Assembly (NCBI GenBank): GCA_003165095.1
Contig: PLSH01000049.1
Location: 1 to 14,060, forward strand
Direction: 5' to 3'
Length of the DNA: 14,060 nt
Source of the DNA: Acidobacteriaceae bacterium
Lineage (GTDB): Bacteria; Acidobacteriota; Terriglobia; Terriglobales; Acidobacteriaceae
Position numbers and translations under genes: made by a program. Positions 7,336 through 11,705 of the stretch are shown here, in pieces. How positions within the stretch are numbered: position 1 is the stretch's first letter; every line of letters begins with the position of its first letter. The notes under the pieces are model-generated. The model was not told the DNA's origin, did no database searches, and worked only from the letters and a program-made list of their open reading frames with translations.

Positions 7336-9515
7336 GGGTGGGTGACGTCAGGCTGAGCGAGCACCAGGTCGATGTTCTTTACGTATTTGCGGGACCGGTC
7401 CGCTTCATTGGCGTCGGGATTCTGCTCGATCACATTTTCAAAGTGCTTGCGCGCCGCCGCCAGCATGGCTACGCTGCCCGACTGGTTGTACCGCTCGGAG
7501 TAGAGGATGCCGAGCCGGTAATTGGTGAACAGGTCGGTGGGCGTGAAGGTAAGCGCCGTCTGGCAATAATGAATGGCCGAATCGAATTTCTTCTCGATCC
7601 ATTCGCAGTCGCACAGCCCGGTATTCGCCTGTCCGCGCAACTCCTTCCAAATGTCGGTTTGCGCCGCGCGCTTCTTTACGCCCATGCCCAGCAGGTAGCC
7701 GACGGCGTAGTAGTTGACCTTGCCGGCCAGGCCGCTGTCGAAGTTGGAAAGCGACAGGTAACTGCTGTATTGGGCCTCCGCGTCGCTGCACGAATTCTTC
7801 TGCCGCAGCGATTCCGCCAGCCAGAAATGCGCCTCCGCGTTGCCCGGCGTCAACTGGATCGCCTGCCGCGCGGCCTGGATGGCATCGTCGTAGTCGCCCT
7901 TGCGCGCATAGGCCTGCGACAGCAGGTAAAAGGCCATGCCGCTCGCCGGATCGCGCTGAGTCACGACATTCAACTGCCGGATCGCCTCATCCATATCGCC
8001 GGCGTCCAGCAGTGCGCCGGCGTAGCTCGAGCGAGCCTCAAGGTAATCCGGATCGATTGAGATCGCTTCCTTGAAAAACTCGAGCGCCTTCTTGTCTTCG
8101 TACAGCGCGTTGTAGACGCGGCCCGCATAAAGCGCGGCCTGGCTGTATTTCGGGTCGATCTCGAGCGCCGCTTCAAACTCCGTGGCAGCTTTGCGGTAGT
8201 TCTCCTCGTAGCCCTTGTTATAGAACTCGATGCCCTTGTTGAAGTGCTCCACGGCCGCATGGTTGCGGTTGCGCGCGATCAGGATGCGCACCGTCACCGT
8301 GGTCTCCTGGCCCGGATACACTTCCTCCTGGCGGGGACCGTCCGGTTCGTAGCCCATGTGGACCGCCTCGATGGTGTGCGCGCCGGGCGCCAGGCCCGGC
8401 AGTCGCAGCGCCGCGGCCTTGTTCACAATGCCCGCGCTTTTACCGTCGACGAAAACCTCCACGCCATCCATATTGGTTTCGATCACCAGCGTCCCGTACT
8501 TCGGCGGCGGCAGGTTGGCAGCCGTGACGTGGGTCGGATTGTAGGCCAGCACCATGTTCGGATCGAAGCTGCCGCGCTCCGAGGTCGGATTCTGCGCCGC
8601 ATTGGTCGCCTCGCGCACATTGGTATGAACGTACTCCGCCAGTTCATCCGCGCTTACGATGCCGTCGCCATTGGTGTCCGCCTCGCCCTCCAGCCCCTTC
8701 ACCACGTAATAAGTGAAGATGCCGTGTCCGCCGCCCCACTTGTCGCTCTCGAAGCTCTGCTCGCGATCGCGGCTGGCGGTGATCGAGAAAAGTGATTTAT
8801 CCAGGTCCAGCAGCGTGCGGTTTACCGTGGAGCGATCGGCCTCCGGCGTAATCGCTCCGGAGTGGCAGGAGTCGGTGATCAGCACTTTCCACTTGCCGTT
8901 GATCTTTGCGCCGATATCCTTGCCCAGCGTGGCCATGGGATAGGCCGAATCCGAAATATGATTCAGGTCGATGTCGTAGGGCGCGATGTACGCCGTCCCG
9001 CTCGAAACAAAACCGTGGCCGGCAAAATAGATCAGCACCCGGTCGTCGGGATGAGTGACCGAAGGCAGCCACGTCTCCAGTTCGTGCTGGATATTGGCGA
9101 GCGTCGCCTGGCTGTCGATCAGCTTGTGCACGTTTTCGGCGGGAAACTGGCCTCCTTCCGGACTGATCAGCACCGTGTACATCGATTCGGCATCCGAGTC
9201 CGGGAATTCCAGTTGCGCATCCTTGGGCAGATTCTTGTATTTCGAAATGCCGACAACCAGCGCGTAACTGCGCGGTATCTGCACCGTGGTGGTGGCAGCC
9301 GGAGCGGTCCCTTCCTTCTTGAAGGTCAGGTCGCGATTCTGATCCGGCGCAGTTGCCTCCGGCGTCGGCGGCGGCTTGAGGGACCCCGAGGGTTGCTGTG
9401 CAGCGCCCAGCGCCGGCAGCGCGGGAACGGCCCACATCGCCAATGCCGCCAGGAGTAATTTGTAGCCTCGTCTCATGCCGTTGCCCCGCAAGGTGCCTAT
9501 CGTGATGGTGGTCAT
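7332..9515 (-). CDS. Exported caspase-like (peptidase C14) protein with EF-hand loop, PEGA and TPR repeats
   Basis: With the start at 9515 the protein has 727 residues. A long basic n-region and hydrophobic core (about 14-39, ending ALGA) indicate export. The caspase-fold domain spans about 82-326: strand YALVVGISKY, the catalytic His167 in YFAGHG, and Cys217 in ITDSCHSG. Inside it, residues 280-291 form a canonical 12-residue EF-hand loop (DTNGDGIVSADE). A PEGA domain follows (about 338-412; GVEVFVDGKSAG), then about seven TPRs (about 419-702). The start is ATG 9515 because it overlaps the DUF4384 stop as ATGA, like every junction in this operon; ATG 9476 (714 residues, RRGYKLLL) is the alternative, while ATG 9734 lies inside the upstream gene and is unlikely. 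Caspase-type proteases usually cleave after Arg, Lys or Asp; substrate here is unknown. It probably acts in the periplasm beside the CHASE2 sensor. Confidence 0.92.
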   Translation of the reverse strand: MTTITIGTLRGNGMRRGYKLLLAALAMWAVPALPALGAAQQPSGSLKPPPTPEATAPDQNRDLTFKKEGTAPAATTTVQIPRSYALVVGISKYKNLPKDAQLEFPDSDAESMYTVLISPEGGQFPAENVHKLIDSQATLANIQHELETWLPSVTHPDDRVLIYFAGHGFVSSGTAYIAPYDIDLNHISDSAYPMATLGKDIGAKINGKWKVLITDSCHSGAITPEADRSTVNRTLLDLDKSLFSITASRDREQSFESDKWGGGHGIFTYYVVKGLEGEADTNGDGIVSADELAEYVHTNVREATNAAQNPTSERGSFDPNMVLAYNPTHVTAANLPPPKYGTLVIETNMDGVEVFVDGKSAGIVNKAAALRLPGLAPGAHTIEAVHMGYEPDGPRQEEVYPGQETTVTVRILIARNRNHAAVEHFNKGIEFYNKGYEENYRKAATEFEAALEIDPKYSQAALYAGRVYNALYEDKKALEFFKEAISIDPDYLEARSSYAGALLDAGDMDEAIRQLNVVTQRDPASGMAFYLLSQAYARKGDYDDAIQAARQAIQLTPGNAEAHFWLAESLRQKNSCSDAEAQYSSYLSLSNFDSGLAGKVNYYAVGYLLGMGVKKRAAQTDIWKELRGQANTGLCDCEWIEKKFDSAIHYCQTALTFTPTDLFTNYRLGILYSERYNQSGSVAMLAAARKHFENVIEQNPDANEADRSRKYVKNIDLVLAQPDVTHP
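8642..8677 (-). other. EF-hand calcium loop inside the caspase domain
   Basis: Residues 280-291 of the caspase-like protein read DTNGDGIVSADE. Ligand positions 1 (Asp), 3 (Asn), 5 (Asp), 9 (Ser) and 12 (Glu), plus Gly at 6 and Ile at 8-neighbourhood, fit the calcium-binding EF-hand loop pattern. It lies after the catalytic Cys and before the end of the fold, so calcium could tune folding or activity. Calcium binding itself is inferred. Confidence 0.7.
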
Positions 9516-10204
9516 TGATGCGCGAGCAGAAACTCGTACACCACGGGCCCCGACATCGGCGCGCCGCTGCTCACCGTGCTGCCCGACGAATTGTTGGTAA
9601 ACTTCAGGTCCCGCGATGCCCCGTTGGTCATCGGCAACAGGTCGCGCGGCAGCGCTTCGCCCGGCGCCACCACCTTCGGCCCCGCATCCGTATCCACGCA
9701 CTCGCCGCGCGCCTTGAATACCGCGTCGTTGCATCGCGGACGCATGGTCGAAGGAGCGGTGCCCTGCGGAGGCATTGAATTTGCCCGGTTCTGTATCTGT
9801 CCCGTAGTCAGCGCCGCCGGGCTGAGTACAAAATAGAGCCTTTCATATCCCGACGGACCGGACACTTCGAACCAGCCGTGGTCCATGGCCGGAACCAGGT
9901 AATCCTTGCCGTGCTCAATCCGGTTGTCGTTGCCGGTCTCCGCGCGCGGAAACAATACTTCGTACGTCCCCGACGTATTCAGGTCCAGCACGTAGAGATA
10001 GCCATCCACCATGGGTTTCAGCCGGAATCGCACCGTGTCGCCGCCCGCGAAAACATGGGCTGGATCGACCGTCTGCACCGCGTCGCCGGTCTTCTTCTCG
10101 AGCACGATCGAGACCAGGCTTACGCCTGCGGAGTCCTGCGCCACCGGGACCGCCGGCGACGCCGCTCCCAGGAGCGCGACAAACCAAACCAGTTTCCTCC
10201 GCAT
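9512..10204 (-). CDS. Secreted DUF4384-domain protein, first gene of the caspase-cyclase operon
   Basis: The 230-residue protein begins with a signal peptide (MRRKLVWFVALLGAASPA, likely cut near residue 22). Residues about 48-130 match the DUF4384 pattern as I know it: VFAGGDTVRFRLKPMVDGYLYVLDLN, then YEVLFPR, then a loop to WFEVSGPSGYERLYFVLS. The C-terminal 100 residues are low in recognisable structure, with one Cys pair (in MRPRCNDAVFKARGEC) that could form a disulfide. DUF4384 is a beta-rich domain often encoded beside, or fused to, caspase-family peptidases; its biochemical role is not known. The ATG at 10204 has GAGAGG four bases upstream. Its TGA overlaps the caspase start (ATGA). As the first gene, it is read directly from the divergent control region. 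Confidence 0.88.
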   Translation of the reverse strand: MRRKLVWFVALLGAASPAVPVAQDSAGVSLVSIVLEKKTGDAVQTVDPAHVFAGGDTVRFRLKPMVDGYLYVLDLNTSGTYEVLFPRAETGNDNRIEHGKDYLVPAMDHGWFEVSGPSGYERLYFVLSPAALTTGQIQNRANSMPPQGTAPSTMRPRCNDAVFKARGECVDTDAGPKVVAPGEALPRDLLPMTNGASRDLKFTNNSSGSTVSSGAPMSGPVVYEFLLAHQ

Positions 10205-10336
10205 AAGACCTCTCTGCCGCAGGGATGATCTTCGCTTCGCACCCCTCAGCCCATTTCGCGGCCCGTTGTAATCGTTGGTTCCCAGGGAAAGAGTATCGCC
10301 ATATCATACCGCCCTAAACTGGAAAATGGGGGAAAG

Positions 10337-10392
10337 AGATTTTTTTTAGAGAGCCCCAAGCCGGCCTGCGCCCGGCTCCTCTCAAAAAATCT
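10337..10392. other. Long imperfect inverted repeat (stem-loop) in the divergent region
   Basis: Three helices stack: AGATTTTTT (10337-10345) with AAAAAATCT (10384-10392); GAGAG (10349-10353) with CTCTC (10379-10383); AGCCGG (10359-10364) with CCGGCT (10372-10377). The loop is 7 nt. That is 20 pairs in 56 nt, broken by small bulges. The T-run comes before and the A-run after the GC stem on both strands, the reverse of an intrinsic terminator, so it is called a structural or regulatory element. Confidence 0.6.
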
Positions 10393-10427
10393 TGCCCATC
10401 GTCGGCAAAATACTTTATGCTCTGACC
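10392..10427 (+). promoter_or_regulatory. Possible promoter and operator dyad for the MBL gene
   Basis: TTGCCC (10392-10397) and TATGCT (about 10416-10421) are separated by 18 bases and point towards the MBL gene; each matches four of six consensus bases. The -35 overlaps an inverted repeat TTGCC (10392-10396) and GGCAA (10404-10408) spaced by 7 bases, a size that fits a dimeric repressor site. The leader would be about 140 bases. Evidence is pattern-based and weak. Confidence 0.3.
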
Positions 10428-10570
10428 TCATCCCCCGAAAGTGTAAATTAGAGCCTGACATCGACTTTCACGCGCTTGGGGTTCCGGGCCAACATTCGGG
10501 TTGCGCCGGAACGGAACGCTTGCTCGCGGGAGGTTCGACGGCAGGTTCTGGATCGAAAGAGACGTCCGCG

Positions 10571-11386
10571 ATGAATCTGAGGTTTTGGGGAGTACGCGGT
10601 TCCATCCCGACACCGGAGCCGGACCGGCTGCGCCACGGCGGCAACACGACCTGCCTCGAAATAGGCCCTCTCGAGGGAAAAGAGGCAATCGTCATCGACT
10701 GCGGCAGCGGCCTGCGCAAACTGGGCGAGCAGTTGCAACGGCGCGCCGTCAACCGCGTCCATATCCTGCTGTCGCACTTCCATTGGGACCACATCCAGGG
10801 CCTGCCGACCTTCGCTCCCTTGTTCCAATCCGGCGTGGAGCTCGTCTTTTATACGAATCGCCCCGCCGACCAGGCGCGGCGCCTGCTCGAAGTCCAGATG
10901 GCCGCACCCTTCTTCCCGGTGCCATTCGCCGAGACCGGGGCCCGGGCCGAGTTCCGGCACATCGAGTGCGGCCGGCCTTTTCAGGCGGGACCGCTCACCG
11001 TCGAGGCTTTCGCTCTTTACCATCCGCAGGGCGCGGTGGGATTTCGCGCGGAAGCGGACGGGCAGGTTCTGGTCCACGCCTCCGATCATGAATACGGCAT
11101 TGCGGAGATCGATGCCGGGCTGATTCGCGCGGCCGACAGCGCGGACCTGCTGGTGATGGACGCCCAGTACACGCCCGAGGAGCATGCCGGCAAAGTTGGT
11201 TGGGGACACTCGAGCTATGCCCACGCAGCCCAGGCTGCCCAAAGCGCCGGCGTTCATCGCCTGCTGCTCTTCCATCACGATCCGGAACACAACGACGCAT
11301 TTCTCGATGGCATGCTGGCCGACGCGCGAATGCTGTTTCCCAGCGCCGGCATGGCCACTGAAGGCAGCGTGCTGGACGTAGGGTAA
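10571..11386 (+). CDS. MBL-fold (metallo-beta-lactamase) metallohydrolase
   Basis: The 271-residue protein is a complete MBL-fold hydrolase of the Lactamase_B_2/PhnP-like kind. It opens with NLRFWGVRGSIPTP and RHGGNTTC, typical of this branch. The di-zinc motif is SHFHWDH (His69, His71, Asp73, His74), with later candidate ligands His151 (YHPQG), Asp172 (SDHE), Asp197 (MDAQY), His213 (GHSSY) and His235-His236 (FHHDP). No signal peptide is present, so it acts in the cytoplasm. Relatives include phosphodiesterases that open cyclic phosphates or cleave cAMP or RNA; substrate here cannot be read from the sequence. ATG 10571 is chosen because the conserved N-terminus begins there; a TTG start at 10520 would add 17 residues without family similarity. 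It is divergent from the adenylate cyclase operon, which makes cyclic-nucleotide hydrolysis an attractive guess. A GC-rich hairpin follows its stop. Confidence 0.92.
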   Translation: MNLRFWGVRGSIPTPEPDRLRHGGNTTCLEIGPLEGKEAIVIDCGSGLRKLGEQLQRRAVNRVHILLSHFHWDHIQGLPTFAPLFQSGVELVFYTNRPADQARRLLEVQMAAPFFPVPFAETGARAEFRHIECGRPFQAGPLTVEAFALYHPQGAVGFRAEADGQVLVHASDHEYGIAEIDAGLIRAADSADLLVMDAQYTPEEHAGKVGWGHSSYAHAAQAAQSAGVHRLLLFHHDPEHNDAFLDGMLADARMLFPSAGMATEGSVLDVG

Positions 11387-11442
11387 TCCGCCGCGGCCGC
11401 GCCGTCAGGCCCGAGCGAAACTTCCAGGGGTCACATCTTCTC

Positions 11443-11467
11443 CAGGCCTCCTTGAGGCCTGCCTTTC
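11443..11467 (+). terminator. Probable terminator hairpin after the MBL gene
   Basis: CAGGCCTC (11443-11450) and GAGGCCTG (11454-11461) are perfectly complementary over 8 bp with a CTT loop, and CCTTTCT follows. It lies about 57 bases after the TAA stop. The U-tract is poor, so termination may be partial or need a factor. Confidence 0.5.
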
Positions 11468-11538
11468 TAACTTCCGCCATTGCAAAATTCGCCCCACTCC
11501 AGTTTCTCGGCGACTTGATTCGCTGCGGCAGATAAACA

Positions 11539-11568
11539 TTGCCGCCGATACCATAATTCATGTATAAA
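11539..11568 (+). promoter_or_regulatory. Probable sigma70-type promoter of the GH3 gene
   Basis: TATAAA (11563-11568) is preceded after an 18-base spacer by TTGCCG (11539-11544). The AT-rich block around it stands out from the GC-rich surroundings. Transcription would start near 11575, giving a leader of about 130 bases that includes the paired hairpins described next. Confidence 0.45.
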
Positions 11569-11591
11569 ATTGTTTTACCTGTGGAATGCGC

Positions 11592-11624
11592 GGCTTTACG
11601 CCCTGTAAAGACTGAGGAAAAGCC
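11592..11624 (+). promoter_or_regulatory. Leader with two mutually exclusive hairpins upstream of GH3
   Basis: CTTTAC (11594-11599) pairs perfectly with GTAAAG (11605-11610) around a 5-nt loop. The same left arm, as GGCTTT (11592-11597), can instead pair with AAAGCC (11619-11624). The two folds cannot coexist. At DNA level the first dyad is also a plausible operator just downstream of the promoter. No known riboswitch consensus was recognised. Confidence 0.4.
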
Positions 11625-11685
11625 GGGTGCGGGAGATGAGAAATCCTGCTTCCGAGCCGATACGCGGTTTCACGATTGAAGGCTG

Positions 11686-11692
11686 AAAGGAG
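11686..11692 (+). promoter_or_regulatory. Ribosome binding site of the GH3 gene
   Basis: AAAGGAG lies 13 bases before ATG 11706, a rather long spacing. It supports this ATG, which is directly followed by a signal peptide. Confidence 0.6.
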
Positions 11693-11705
11693 CCCGCGTA
11701 CACAA

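Larger units (their letters stand above)
10205..10570. other. Divergent control region between the DUF4384 operon and the MBL gene
   Basis: This 366-base gap separates the minus-strand operon from the plus-strand MBL hydrolase gene. It holds a 56-nt imperfect inverted repeat (10337-10392), a TTGCC/GGCAA dyad (10392-10408) and a possible plus-strand promoter (10392-10427). On the minus strand the best -10 candidate is TATGAT (10308-10303), but no good -35 lies upstream of it, so I do not call it separately. No gene or RNA family was recognised here. Confidence 0.7.
11387..11705. other. Non-coding gap between MBL and GH3 genes
   Basis: This 319-base stretch contains a terminator-like hairpin for the MBL gene (11443-11467), a promoter candidate (11539-11568), and a leader for the GH3 gene with two competing hairpins (11592-11624) and a ribosome binding site (11686-11692). 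No small gene or recognised riboswitch class was found in it. Confidence 0.7.

Noticed and set aside
9516..9734. Upstream ATG (9734) for the caspase gene
   Set aside because: It would add 73 Arg/Gly-rich residues read out of frame through the DUF4384 gene and bury the signal peptide.
10337..10392. Bidirectional intrinsic terminator
   Set aside because: On neither strand is the GC stem followed by a U-tract; the polarity is reversed and there are no convergent genes.
10520..10570. TTG start for the MBL gene
   Set aside because: It adds 17 residues with no family similarity; ATG 10571 begins exactly at the conserved N-terminus.
10448..11290. Minus-strand open frame of 280 codons
   Set aside because: It is antisense to the MBL gene, whose frame carries a complete catalytic motif; long antisense frames are expected in GC-rich DNA.
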